A stretch of 64,000 nt of DNA from Arthrobacter sp. P2b (GTDB lineage: Bacteria; Actinomycetota; Actinomycetes; Actinomycetales; Micrococcaceae), in contig NZ_FVZL01000018.1 of the NCBI RefSeq assembly GCF_900168295.1, positions 21,226-85,225 on the forward strand, read 5' to 3'. The position numbers were made by a program, and so were the translations under genes. The notes beneath the pieces are model-generated. The model worked only from the letters and a program-made list of their open reading frames with translations. It was not told the origin of the DNA and searched no databases. Positions within the stretch are counted from its first letter, which is position 1. Each line of letters opens with the position of its first letter. Positions 15,341 to 24,081 of this stretch are shown one piece after another.

Positions 15341-17410
15341 GTGACTCAGCTCATCACCACGGAACTGGTCGAGCTCGACCAGAACCTGGGCAACGCGCCC
15401 GAGGCGGTGATCCGGCATCTGGCAAGCAAGGTTGCTGCCGCCGGACGCGCAACAGAGGTTGAAGGCCTCTTCGCCGACGCCTTCGCCCGCGAACAGAAAA
15501 CCGCCACGGGCATTCCCGGTGGCATTGCCATCCCGCACTGCCGCTCGGCCGCCGTCACGGAGCCCACCCTGGCCATGGCCCGCCTGGACCCGAAGGTGGA
15601 CTTCGGCGCCAAGGACGGCCCCGCCGACCTCATCTTCTTCATCGCCGCCCCGGACGGAGCAGACCAGGCGCACCTGAAGCTGCTCTCCAAGCTGGCCCGG
15701 TCCCTGATCAAAAAGGACTTCACCGCAGCCCTGCGCGCCGCGTCCTCCCGGGAGGAAATCGTCGAGCTGGTGGACGGCGCCCTCGCCGACAAGCCGGCCG
15801 CCCATGCTGCCGCCGCCCCGGCGGACGCAGTTTCTGTCGGTGCAGCTTCCGCCGGCTCAGCCGCCGGCGCCAGCGCTGCGGGGGCAACTGCGGTTTCGAC
15901 AGGCTCAAACGCAGCACCCAGGCGCCTCGTTGCCGTGACGGCCTGCCCCACGGGCATCGCCCACACCTACATGGCAGCCGATTCCCTGGTGGCCGCGGCA
16001 CAGGAAGCGGGCGTTGACCTGCAGGTGGAAACGCAGGGCTCCTCCGGCGCCAAGCCGCTGGACCCCGCCGTGATCGCTGCCGCCGACGCCGTGATCTTCG
16101 CGGTGGACGTGGACGTGCGCGGCAAGGAGCGCTTCGCCGGCAAGCCGGTCATCAACGCCCCCGTGAAGCGCGGCATTGACGAGCCCGCCAAGATGGTCCA
16201 GGAAGCACTGGCTGCGGCTGACAACCCGAACGCCCGCCGCGTCCCGCACTTCGGTGCCGAGGAACAGGCCGAGCACGACGCCGAGGAAAAGGGCGAGCAC
16301 ATCGGCCAGAAGCTGAAGCGGGCACTCCTCACCGGCGTCAGCTACATGATTCCGTTCGTCGCCGGCGGCGGCCTGCTGATCGCCCTCGGCTTCCTGCTGG
16401 GTGGCTACGACATCACCGAAGTCGCGGACACGGTGGTTGTAGAGAACAACTTTGGCAACCTGCCCGAAGGTGGCCTGACCACCTATCTTGGCGCAGTGCT
16501 GTTCAAGATCGGCGCGCTGTCCATGGGATTCCTGGTCCCTGCACTGGCCGGCTACATCGCCTACGCCATTGCTGACCGGCCCGGCATCGCACCCGGTTTC
16601 GTTGCCGGTGCAGTCTCCGGCTTCATGGGCGCCGGCTTCCTCGGCGGCATCGTCGGCGGCCTGCTCGCCGGCTACATGGCCCACCTGATCGGGACCTGGC
16701 AGGTGCCGCGCTGGCTCCGCGGCCTGATGCCCGTGGTGATCATCCCGCTGCTCGCTTCCATCTTTGCCTCCGGCCTGATGTTCCTGGTCCTCGGCGGCCC
16801 CATCGCAGGCCTGACGCTGGCCCTGAACGGGTGGCTGTCCGGCATGACCGGCGCGTCCGCCGTCGTCCTGGGCATCATTCTCGGCCTCATGATGTGCTTC
16901 GACCTCGGTGGCCCGGTCAACAAGGTGGCTTACGCCTTTGCGGTGGCCGGCCTGAGCGCCGGCAGCGCCGACAACCAGGCGCCGTGGCAGATCATGGCAA
17001 CCGTCATGGCTGCCGGCATGGTTCCGCCGCTGGCCATGGCCCTGGCCACGGTCCTGGACAAGAAACTCTTCAGCCTCGCCGAGCGTGAAAACGGCAAGGC
17101 AGCCTGGCTGCTGGGTGCATCCTTCATCTCCGAAGGCGCCATCCCGTTCGCCGCGGCCGACCCGCTGCGCGTCATCCCTGCCAGCATGGTGGGCGGTGCC
17201 CTCACCGGCGCACTGTGCATGGCCTTCAACGTCACGTCGCAGGCACCCCACGGCGGCCTCTTCGTCTTCTTCGCCATCGGCAACCTGCTGATGTTCGTGA
17301 TCTCGATCATCGCCGGAACCATCGTCAGCGCCCTGGCCGTGGTGGCCCTCAAACGCTGGGCAGCCCCCAAGACCGCTGCTACGGTGGAAACCGTTCCAGC
17401 AACGGTCTGA
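15341..17410 (+). CDS. fruA: Fructose PTS enzyme II, fused EIIA-EIIB-EIIC
   Basis: Membrane permease that imports fructose and phosphorylates it at C1. Domains in order over 689 residues: EIIA (1-150, phospho-His66 in AIPHCRS), an alanine-rich linker (150-193), EIIB (194-295, phospho-Cys202 in VTACPTGIAHTY), and EIIC (about 320-675, multiple membrane segments). Start is GTG at 15341 with GAAAGGA at 15328-15334; the frame is open further upstream inside fruK but that region is fruK in another frame. The linker residues 185-190 are encoded by a copy of the TTTCGACAGGCTC repeat. Confidence 0.95.
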   Translation: MTQLITTELVELDQNLGNAPEAVIRHLASKVAAAGRATEVEGLFADAFAREQKTATGIPGGIAIPHCRSAAVTEPTLAMARLDPKVDFGAKDGPADLIFFIAAPDGADQAHLKLLSKLARSLIKKDFTAALRAASSREEIVELVDGALADKPAAHAAAAPADAVSVGAASAGSAAGASAAGATAVSTGSNAAPRRLVAVTACPTGIAHTYMAADSLVAAAQEAGVDLQVETQGSSGAKPLDPAVIAAADAVIFAVDVDVRGKERFAGKPVINAPVKRGIDEPAKMVQEALAAADNPNARRVPHFGAEEQAEHDAEEKGEHIGQKLKRALLTGVSYMIPFVAGGGLLIALGFLLGGYDITEVADTVVVENNFGNLPEGGLTTYLGAVLFKIGALSMGFLVPALAGYIAYAIADRPGIAPGFVAGAVSGFMGAGFLGGIVGGLLAGYMAHLIGTWQVPRWLRGLMPVVIIPLLASIFASGLMFLVLGGPIAGLTLALNGWLSGMTGASAVVLGIILGLMMCFDLGGPVNKVAYAFAVAGLSAGSADNQAPWQIMATVMAAGMVPPLAMALATVLDKKLFSLAERENGKAAWLLGASFISEGAIPFAAADPLRVIPASMVGGALTGALCMAFNVTSQAPHGGLFVFFAIGNLLMFVISIIAGTIVSALAVVALKRWAAPKTAATVETVPATV
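15892..15910 (+). repeat. Dispersed repeat copy inside the fruA linker
   Basis: GGTTTCGACAGGCTCAAAC lies in frame within fruA and encodes VSTGSN in the flexible linker between EIIA and EIIB. It is the same family as the inverted repeat at 1342-1385. Flanking TGCG and ACGCA make the site weakly palindromic. Confidence 0.6.
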
Positions 17411-17469
17411 TCCGGCCACTACCCATCCGGCGCTGAAGCACAGCAAGCCGAAAGACAAAAGGAGCAACA

Positions 17470-17748
17470 ATGCCAGAACGCACCGCAACCGTCGCCAGCC
17501 GCGTGGGCCTGCACGCCCGCCCCGCCGCCATCTTTGCCGAGGCAGCCGGAGAGTTCGACCTGGACATCACCATCGCCCGTGAAGGCGAGCCGGCGGACGA
17601 GGCCATGGATGCCGCCAGCATCCTCTCCCTCATGAGCCTGGGCGCCTCCCACGGCGACGTGGTAGTCCTCCGCGCCGAAGGCGACGGCGCTGACACCGCG
17701 CTGGACCGCCTGGTCCAGATCCTGGAAACGGATCACGACGCCGAGTAG
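17470..17748 (+). CDS. ptsH: Phosphocarrier protein HPr
   Basis: A 92-residue HPr that carries phosphate from enzyme I to FruA. Phospho-His15 is in GLHARPA, and Ser50 in AASILSLMSLG occupies the regulatory serine region, although the usual K/S context is altered. ATG at 17470 follows AAAGGAGCAACA, 59 bases after fruA. It closes the operon and is followed by a strong terminator. Enzyme I is not in the window. Confidence 0.95.
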   Translation: MPERTATVASRVGLHARPAAIFAEAAGEFDLDITIAREGEPADEAMDAASILSLMSLGASHGDVVVLRAEGDGADTALDRLVQILETDHDAE

Positions 17749-17776
17749 CAGCACCGCGTTGTGACAGCAACGTGCC

Positions 17777-17835
17777 GGCGGCCGCCGTCGCGCGTGTCCC
17801 CCAGGGGATGCGCCCGACGGCGGCCGCCGCTTTTT
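17777..17835 (+). terminator. Intrinsic terminator of the fructose operon
   Basis: GGCGGCCGCCGTCG (17777-17790) pairs perfectly with 17815-17828, followed by GC and TTTTT (17831-17835). This is a canonical rho-independent terminator after ptsH. Confidence 0.9.
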
Positions 17836-17870
17836 AATCCCGCCGCGTCAATCCCGCCGCGCCGGGTAGG

Positions 17871-18302
17871 TCAGCCGCGCTCGGCGATCTTCTTGACGTC
17901 CGCCACGAGCATGTCCCACATGCCCTGGGCATGGGCGGCCGCCTCTTCGGTGGGGTTGTTGTCCTGGCTCAGGGTGAGCCTGGTGGCGCCGCCCTGGTCC
18001 TCGAGGGTCCAGGTCAGCGTGTGGTAGTTTTCCGGCTTGTCCTCTTCGCCGCCGAGCGGGCTGAAGTGCGTATGGACAAGCCGTTGGCCGGGCTCCACCT
18101 CGAGGATGTAGCCCTTGTCCTCATAGGCCTTGCCCTCCCACTCGCCGCGCCACACGATGGGTCCGCCAACGGTCCAGTCCGTCACCAGGTCCGCGCCGAA
18201 CATAAACTCCTTGACGGCCCCCGGGTCGGTAATGACATCCCAGACATGGCTCGCCGGTGCGCCGATCACGGTGGACGACGTTGCCACATGGTTTCCCGGC
18301 AT
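17871..18302 (-). CDS. SRPBCC/AHSA1-like protein
   Basis: A 143-residue START-like (SRPBCC) protein of the activator-of-Hsp90 ATPase homologue 1 type: ATSSTVIGAPASHVWDVITDPG near the N terminus, then RLVHTHFSPLGG and TWTLEDQGGATRLTL strands, and a C-terminal helix. The family binds hydrophobic ligands; many members are uncharacterised. I chose MPGNHV at 18302, whose ATG overlaps the stop of the upstream methyltransferase gene by one base (TGATG), so the two are co-translated. Thirteen further upstream codons are open but lie inside that gene. Confidence 0.85.
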   Translation of the reverse strand: MPGNHVATSSTVIGAPASHVWDVITDPGAVKEFMFGADLVTDWTVGGPIVWRGEWEGKAYEDKGYILEVEPGQRLVHTHFSPLGGEEDKPENYHTLTWTLEDQGGATRLTLSQDNNPTEEAAAHAQGMWDMLVADVKKIAERG

Positions 18303-19147
18303 CAGCCAGCCTTCTTCGCTGTGAACAGCAGGTACTCCCACTCCATCTGGAACGGCGAATCGCCGTGCGCGTCCCCGAAGGAATCAGCCAGCTCCGTGAG
18401 GGCCTGGTCCAGTGCTTTGACCTTGTCCGGGTCCTCGCCGATGAACTTGTACACCGAGATGGTGGGTCCGTAGTGGGACTTGAAATAGCGGACAAAATCG
18501 GCCGGCTGATGGAAGCTGCGGACCGCCAGCGTCTGCTTGCGCGCCTTAGCCTCGGTAACCCTGTCCCCCAGCAGTTCCCGGACGTGCTCCTCGCTCCCCC
18601 ACAGCGGTGCGGGCTGGGCACCGGGCGGGGGCGGCGGGGCGAAGGGCTTCATGGTGGCGAACATCTTGCCGATGAACCCTTCCGGGGTCCAGCTCAGCAG
18701 GCCGATGGTGCCGCCGGGCTTGCAGACCCGGACCAGTTCGTCGGCAGCAGCCTGGTGGTGCGGCGCGAACATAACGCCGAGGCAGGACATCACGACGTCG
18801 AACCCGGCCTCGCCGAACGGCAGGGCCTCGGCATCCGCCTCCTGCCAGTCCAGGCTCACTCCCCGGTTCGCGGCCTCGCGGCGCCCGGCCTCGAAAAGCT
18901 CGGGCGTGAGGTCGCTGGCCACCACCTTGGCGCCCATCATCGCGGCCGGAATTGCCGCGTTACCGGAGCCGGCTGCCACGTCCAGCACACGGTGGCGGGA
19001 CGTGATTCCGCATGCTTCCACCAGGATGGCGCCCAGTTCCAGCAGCATCTCGTCCGCCAAGGCCGGGTAATCGCCGGACGCCCACATGGCCCGGTGCTTC
19101 TGCTTCAGCGCCCGGTCCGCCTCCGCCGTATCCGTCTGATCGTTCAT
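18302..19147 (-). CDS. Class I SAM-dependent methyltransferase
   Basis: A 281-residue methyltransferase with motif I VLDVAAGSGNAAI, a following acidic strand end (VVASDLTPEL), EADAEALPF (motif II region) and CLGVMFAPHHQ, as in the UbiE/Methyltransf_11 group. The substrate cannot be inferred. It is first gene of a two-gene unit with the SRPBCC protein. ATG at 19147 is preceded by AAAGGAGCGCGGACC on the minus strand. The 192-base gap to ku upstream carries no gene. Confidence 0.85.
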   Translation of the reverse strand: MNDQTDTAEADRALKQKHRAMWASGDYPALADEMLLELGAILVEACGITSRHRVLDVAAGSGNAAIPAAMMGAKVVASDLTPELFEAGRREAANRGVSLDWQEADAEALPFGEAGFDVVMSCLGVMFAPHHQAAADELVRVCKPGGTIGLLSWTPEGFIGKMFATMKPFAPPPPPGAQPAPLWGSEEHVRELLGDRVTEAKARKQTLAVRSFHQPADFVRYFKSHYGPTISVYKFIGEDPDKVKALDQALTELADSFGDAHGDSPFQMEWEYLLFTAKKAG

Positions 19148-19339
19148 GGTCCGCGCTCCTTTACTGGCCGCTCAGGTGTCAGCACGCTGTGGGCACAGCG
19201 GAGGCTGCGATGCGACTCATTGTGGACGCGCAGTAGCCCGCTGTAAAGATCGCACTGCTTCCAGGGCTGACCCAGGTGGATCGGGGCTCGTCGGGCAGTC
19301 CCCTTCTGGTCCCCCTGCGCGTGCTGCCCGGATCCCGGA

Positions 19340-20518
19340 TCAGGCCGGCTTGCGGGCCCTGGTGGAGGTGGACTTCGCGGCAGGTTCAGCGGAGGTTTTG
19401 CCGGACGCCGTCTTGCTGGCGGTCTTGCTTGCTGTTGTCTTCGCTGCGGTCTTTGTCCCGGTGGATTTCGTGGCCGATGACTTCGCGGCGGTGGACTTCG
19501 TTTCGGCCGACTTTGCAGCGGTGGATTTTGCTGCCGTGGTCTTGGCGGTCCCGGCTTTGGCAGCCGTGGACTTCGTGGCCGGCTTTGATGCCGTGGAGGT
19601 GGTCCCGGCTTTGGCTGCCGTCGTCTTTGTTCCGGAGGCCCGGCGCGCGGGCTTGGCCTCCTCCTCGCCGCTGTCCTCCTCCTCATCGGACTCCCCGCCG
19701 GATTCATCGCCGGAGGAGGCAGCCGCCCCGGCACCGCGCTTCCGGTCCAGGCTCCGTTTCAGGGCTTCCATCAGGTCAATGACTTCACCCTTGCCGCCTT
19801 CGCCTTCCTCCACGCCAAAGGTTGCTTCCGTATCCAGGGCGTCGCCCTGTTCGAGTTTGGCCTCGATCAGCTGGCGCAGCTGCACCTGGTACTCGTCCGT
19901 GAAGGAGACGGGATCGAAGTCCGCGGCCATGGACTCCACCAGCGCGGCTGACATCTCGCGCTCCTGGGGTGAAATCTTGACGGACGTGTCCAGTGCGGGG
20001 AAGTTGGCTTCACGCACCTCGTCCGGCCACAGGAGGGACTGCAGCACCAGCACGTCGTCCTTGATCCGCAGGGCGCCCAGGCGTGTCTTTTCCCGCAGCG
20101 CGAACTGGACTATGGCCACCCGGTCCGTGTCTTCCAGGGCCCGCCGCAGCAGCACGTAGGCCTTGGGCGTCTTGGAATCCGGCTCCAGGTAGTAGCTTTT
20201 CTCGAACATCATGGGTTCCAGCTGCTCGGACGGGACGAACTGCACCACCTCGATCTCGTGGCTGTTCTCCGCCGGAATGGACTTGAGCTCGTCCTTGGAC
20301 AGGATGACCGTCCGGCCGTCTTCCTCGTAGGCCTTCTCAATGTCGGAGTAGTCGATGACCTGGCTGCAGACTTCGCACCGGCGCTGGTAGCGGATCCTGC
20401 CGCCGTCGGCATTGTGAACCTGGTGCAGACTGATGTCATGATCTTCAGTGGCGCTGTAGACCTTGACGGGCACGTTCACCAGGCCAAACGCGATGGCACC
20501 TTTCCAGATGGCTCTCAT
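19340..20518 (-). CDS. ku: Non-homologous end-joining protein Ku
   Basis: Binds double-strand DNA ends and recruits LigD. The Ku core (about 1-260 of 392) starts MRAIWKGAIAFGLVNVPVKVYSA and contains RYQRRCEVCSQ and the FxPALDTSVKISPQE region. The C-terminal 130 residues are an acidic patch (GESDEEEDSGEEE) followed by a long Lys/Ala/Ser/Thr tail with many AAKST-like repeats, resembling linker-histone tails. I start it at ATG 20518, the conserved MRAIWKG; an ATG five codons upstream (20533) is also possible. It is divergent from ligD with 40 bases between starts. Confidence 0.95.
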   Translation of the reverse strand: MRAIWKGAIAFGLVNVPVKVYSATEDHDISLHQVHNADGGRIRYQRRCEVCSQVIDYSDIEKAYEEDGRTVILSKDELKSIPAENSHEIEVVQFVPSEQLEPMMFEKSYYLEPDSKTPKAYVLLRRALEDTDRVAIVQFALREKTRLGALRIKDDVLVLQSLLWPDEVREANFPALDTSVKISPQEREMSAALVESMAADFDPVSFTDEYQVQLRQLIEAKLEQGDALDTEATFGVEEGEGGKGEVIDLMEALKRSLDRKRGAGAAASSGDESGGESDEEEDSGEEEAKPARRASGTKTTAAKAGTTSTASKPATKSTAAKAGTAKTTAAKSTAAKSAETKSTAAKSSATKSTGTKTAAKTTASKTASKTASGKTSAEPAAKSTSTRARKPA

Positions 20519-20558
20519 TCCTACAGTCAACATCAGTCCGGGCCGGAGGTGAAGCCCT

Positions 20559-23078
20559 ATGGCAGCAAGTAAGGAGCGTGTCCGCGTTGCCGGACGTGAA
20601 CTCACGCTGACCAACCTGGACAAAATCATCTATCCGGAGACCGGCACCACCAAGGCCGACGTCCTTGCCTACTACGCCGCCGTAGCCCACGTCCTGATCC
20701 CCGCGGCAGCCGGCAGGCCGGCCACCCGCAAAAGGTGGGTCAACGGAGTGGGCACCGCGGAAAAGCCGGGCGAGGTGTTTTTCCAGAAGAACCTCGAGGA
20801 CTCCGCACCGGGCTGGCTCCCCCGGGCCGCCATTACCCATAAAGACCGGACCATCCATTACCCCATGGTGAACGACCCCGCCACGCTGACCTGGTTCGGC
20901 CAGATCAATTCCCTGGAAATCCACGTGCCGCAGTGGCAGGTGGACTCCCACGGGAACCAGCTGAACCCGGACCGGCTGGTCCTGGACCTGGATCCCGGCG
21001 AGGGAGCGGGCATCGAGGAATGCGTTGAGGTGGCGCTCCTGGCCCGGGCCATCCTGCAGGACGTGGGCATGGACCCGGTACCGGTGACCAGCGGCAGCAA
21101 GGGCATCCACCTGTACGCCGCCCTGGACCGCAGCCAGAGCTCGGACCAGATCTCGGCATTCGCCCGGGAACTGGCGCGCGCCCTGGAGGCGGACCATCCG
21201 GACCTGGCCGTCAGCGACATGAAGAAAACCCTCCGCAAGGGCAAGGTGCTGGTGGACTGGAGCCAGAACAATGCGGCGAAAACCACCATCGTGCCCTACT
21301 CACTGCGCGGCCGCCCCACGCCCATGGTCGCCGCGCCCCGCACCTGGCGGGAAATCAGTTCTCCCGGCCTCAAGCACCTGGACTATAAAACAGTCCTGCG
21401 GCGGGTGCAGGACGGCAAGGACCCGTTTGCCGCCGTCGTCCAGGCCGCGGGCCATCCTTCCGGCGACGCCAGAGCGCACGGCGGGAACGGGCATGGCGGC
21501 GACGTGCACGACGGCAACCCCCGCCTGGGGAAGTACCGCTCCATGCGCGACCCACAGAAGACACCCGAACCGTTCAGCGGCGCGGCAGGCAGCGGCGATG
21601 CGTTCGTCATCCAGGAGCACCACGCCAGCCGGCTTCACTTCGACCTCCGGCTGGAGCACGAGGGCGTCCTGGTGTCCTGGGCCCTGCCCAAGGGCGTCCC
21701 GGAATCCGGCGGCAAGAACCACCTTGCCGTCCAGACCGAAGACCACCCGATGGACTACCTCACCTTCCACGGCACGATCCCCAAAGGGGAGTACGGCGCA
21801 GGCGAGATGACCATCTGGGACACCGGCACCTATGAGCTGCACAAGTGGATCAACGGCCGCGAGGTCATCGTCACCCTCAATGGGTCCGAGGGCGGCGGCC
21901 TGGGCGGGACCAAAAAGGTCGCGCTGATCCACACCGGCCGCGGGCAGGGCAAGGACGCCGAAGGGCAGTGGCTCATCCACCTTATGGACACGGAGCATCA
22001 ACGCGGACGACGGCGGCACGCGGCGCCGCCTCCAGAGCCGCCGGAGGTGCCGGAAGAGGTGCCGGAGGACGTGCCGGATAAGAAGGAGGCGCCGGCTGCC
22101 GCTTCGCGCCCGAATCTCGCACCCCAGGATTTCGGGCCCATGATGGCCACGTCAGGTGACACCGCCGACCTCCAGGGCAGCAACTGGCAGTTCGAACTCA
22201 AGTGGGACGGGGTGCGCGCCATCATGGTCGCGGACGAAACCACTGTGCGCATCTTCAGCCGCAACGGCAACGACGTCACGCGGACCTATCCTGAACTGAC
22301 CGACCGGCAGTGCTGGCCCGGGCAGCCGTTCGTCGCAGACGGTGAGATCATCGCCGTCGGGCCCGCCGGCAGGCCTGACTTCGGACTGCTGCAAGGCCGG
22401 ATGAAGCTGACCCGGCCCGCCGACGTCGCGAAGGCCCGGACAGCCATCCCAGTGCGGCTGGTGCTGTTCGACCTGCTGTACGACGACGGGACGGACCTCC
22501 GGCGGTTGCCGCTCACCAAGCGGCGCCAGAGGCTGGAGCAGTTCTTTCGGCCCTCCGGCTGCCCGGTGGACCTTTCCCTTGTCCTCGAGGACAAGGTTGA
22601 ACACATCCTGGAAAGTGCCCGGGAGCTGGGCCTCGAAGGCGTGATGGCCAAGCGGACGGACAGCCGCTATGTGAGCGGACAGCGGACCCGCACCTGGATC
22701 AAGCTCAAGATTGAACAGACCCAGGAAGTGGTGGTGGGCGGCTGGCGGCCGGGCAAGGGCGGCCGCCAGGACACTGTGGGTTCACTGCTGGTGGGCATCC
22801 CTGATGGGGACAAACTGGAGTACGTGGGCCGGGTGGGCAGTGGGTTCAGCACCCGGGAGCTTGCCGAACTCCGGCAGACGGTGGAGCGCCTCGCGAGGAA
22901 AACCTCACCGTTCCATGACGTCCCGCGCCCCGACGCCGCGGACGCCCACTGGATTGCCCCGCAGCTCGTGGGTGAGGTGACCTACAGCGAGTGGACCGGT
23001 CCCGGGCGGTTGCGGCACCCGGTATGGCGGGGCTGGCGGCTCGACAAGGAACCGTCCGAGGTGGTGCGCGAAGCGTGA
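20559..23078 (+). CDS. ligD: ATP-dependent DNA ligase LigD (POL-PE-LIG)
   Basis: Multifunctional end-joining enzyme of 839 residues. Domains: primase-polymerase (about 1-300, with LVLDLDPGEG and SGSKGIHLYA), 3'-phosphoesterase (about 340-490, with HHASRLHFDLRLEHEG and IPKGEYGAG), and ATP-dependent ligase (about 525-835, nucleophile Lys548 in FELKWDGVRA). A low-complexity PPEPPEVPEEVPEDVP hinge joins PE and LIG. Domain order matches the mycobacterial protein. ATG at 20559; the divergent ku start is only 40 bases away, so their promoters overlap. A long inverted repeat follows at 23115. Confidence 0.96.
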   Translation: MAASKERVRVAGRELTLTNLDKIIYPETGTTKADVLAYYAAVAHVLIPAAAGRPATRKRWVNGVGTAEKPGEVFFQKNLEDSAPGWLPRAAITHKDRTIHYPMVNDPATLTWFGQINSLEIHVPQWQVDSHGNQLNPDRLVLDLDPGEGAGIEECVEVALLARAILQDVGMDPVPVTSGSKGIHLYAALDRSQSSDQISAFARELARALEADHPDLAVSDMKKTLRKGKVLVDWSQNNAAKTTIVPYSLRGRPTPMVAAPRTWREISSPGLKHLDYKTVLRRVQDGKDPFAAVVQAAGHPSGDARAHGGNGHGGDVHDGNPRLGKYRSMRDPQKTPEPFSGAAGSGDAFVIQEHHASRLHFDLRLEHEGVLVSWALPKGVPESGGKNHLAVQTEDHPMDYLTFHGTIPKGEYGAGEMTIWDTGTYELHKWINGREVIVTLNGSEGGGLGGTKKVALIHTGRGQGKDAEGQWLIHLMDTEHQRGRRRHAAPPPEPPEVPEEVPEDVPDKKEAPAAASRPNLAPQDFGPMMATSGDTADLQGSNWQFELKWDGVRAIMVADETTVRIFSRNGNDVTRTYPELTDRQCWPGQPFVADGEIIAVGPAGRPDFGLLQGRMKLTRPADVAKARTAIPVRLVLFDLLYDDGTDLRRLPLTKRRQRLEQFFRPSGCPVDLSLVLEDKVEHILESARELGLEGVMAKRTDSRYVSGQRTRTWIKLKIEQTQEVVVGGWRPGKGGRQDTVGSLLVGIPDGDKLEYVGRVGSGFSTRELAELRQTVERLARKTSPFHDVPRPDAADAHWIAPQLVGEVTYSEWTGPGRLRHPVWRGWRLDKEPSEVVREA

Positions 23079-23114
23079 GCCGGCTTTCGACGCACACCTT
23101 CATCCGTGACGCGG

Positions 23115-23158
23115 AAATTGCCTGGCGACCATCACATAGTGGGGTCGCCAGGCAATTT
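23115..23158. terminator. 16-bp perfect inverted repeat after ligD
   Basis: AAATTGCCTGGCGACC (23115-23130) pairs perfectly with 23143-23158 around a 12-base loop; five more pairs extend the stem outward past one mismatch. Located 36 bases after the ligD stop and before the convergent small gene ending at 23212. The AAATT/AATTT ends make it usable in both directions. Confidence 0.7.
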
Positions 23159-23211
23159 GCGTGTCGATGGTTATTCAGGGTGTTGCCAGCGCGATGGTTG
23201 TCCGGGCCAGG

Positions 23212-23469
23212 TCAGGACGAGTGCGGCATCTGCGGCCGGCTGGTGCGGTGAACGGCCGTCACTGCGGCTTCGTGGCCCATCCTGCCAAGGCCGGAGCCGC
23301 GTTCCTTCGGGTGCCGCCGCTTTCCGTTGCCATCCGGCCACGCGTTCTGCTGCGGCATTCCGGTTGCACCGGCCACTGCGGGACCAGGCAGGTACGGAGT
23401 GTTCATCGCCGCCGCCAGGTGGTCGGCAAGCTCGGGTTTGATGTGTGATGTACGGACTTTGTCAGCCAT
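23212..23469 (-). CDS. Small hypothetical protein
   Basis: An 85-residue open frame starting MADKVRTSHIKPELADHLAAA, with a strong ribosome binding site GGAAAGGAAG upstream of the ATG at 23469. The protein is hydrophilic and basic (GKRRHPKERG), with no membrane segment. I do not recognise a family. It is convergent with ligD and separated from it by the inverted repeat at 23115-23158. The open frame continues upstream of the chosen start but without support. Confidence 0.55.
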   Translation of the reverse strand: MADKVRTSHIKPELADHLAAAMNTPYLPGPAVAGATGMPQQNAWPDGNGKRRHPKERGSGLGRMGHEAAVTAVHRTSRPQMPHSS

Positions 23470-24081
23470 GTGATCTTCCTTTCCGCGATGAAACGAAGTG
23501 TTGCCCGTTGCCGCCACGGGGGCGTCCGGGGATCGCTGAAAATGCCAGCGGACTGTAATGCGCACCGTGCCCAGCAAGTGTTGCGCGGGCCTGACCGGAG
23601 GGGCGGGGCACAGCCGGACCCTGTCCGGCCGCACGCATCCGCCTACTCAAAAAGAAGGATTCCCATTGCTCCACCATAGGCACCGAGCAGCCGCCTGTGA
23701 ACCCCTTGGCCCGAGGACGGAAAAGAAGGCCGACGGCGGTCCGTGAGGCCCGCGCCACGACGCCGCTGCGGGGACGGAAGGGAGGCACGGAGACTGCGTG
23801 AGGACGCTCACTTTGGCGGCGGAGTACCCGCAAAAAGCATCCCAAACCGGGTTGCAGCCAAAAAAATTCGGTAACGATCCGTGCCGGCGGGCCCCATCCC
23901 TGTAATGACGCGGGAAAAGGCGGGAAAACAATGTGGGAAAAGTCAGCGTAAACGGCCCCAAAAGAGCTGATCCTACGGCATTTCGGGCGGGGAAGCCATG
24001 GTTTTCCCGTAAAATTGAAGGCCTGCCCGGAGCGGGGCAGCTACAAGTCGCAAGCAAATGACCTCCACAGGAGTTGCCCAA
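23470..24081. other. 612-base region upstream of the ProP-like gene, no gene seen
   Basis: No open frame here has a convincing start site. The left end is the promoter side of the small gene at 23212-23469. The right end carries three GGGAAAA direct repeats (23911-23941), and TAAAAT at 24010-24015, a possible -10 for the transporter. A small hairpin GCCGGA/TCCGGC lies near 23613-23630. Confidence 0.5.
23911..23941. repeat. Three GGGAAAA direct repeats
   Basis: CGGGAAAA at 23911 and 23921, and TGGGAAAA at 23934, with steps of 10 and 13 bases. They lie about 140-170 bases upstream of the transporter start and about 70 bases upstream of the TAAAAT element, so an activator or repressor array is plausible. 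Confidence 0.4.

Noticed and set aside
15905..17488. 527-codon minus-strand open frame opposite fruA
   Set aside because: Shadow of the PTS gene; composition dominated by Gly/His/Glu/Asp without hydrophobic pattern.
23647..24081. 144-codon minus-strand open frame in the region before the ProP-like gene
   Set aside because: No start signal and unconvincing composition; overlaps the likely promoter of the transporter.
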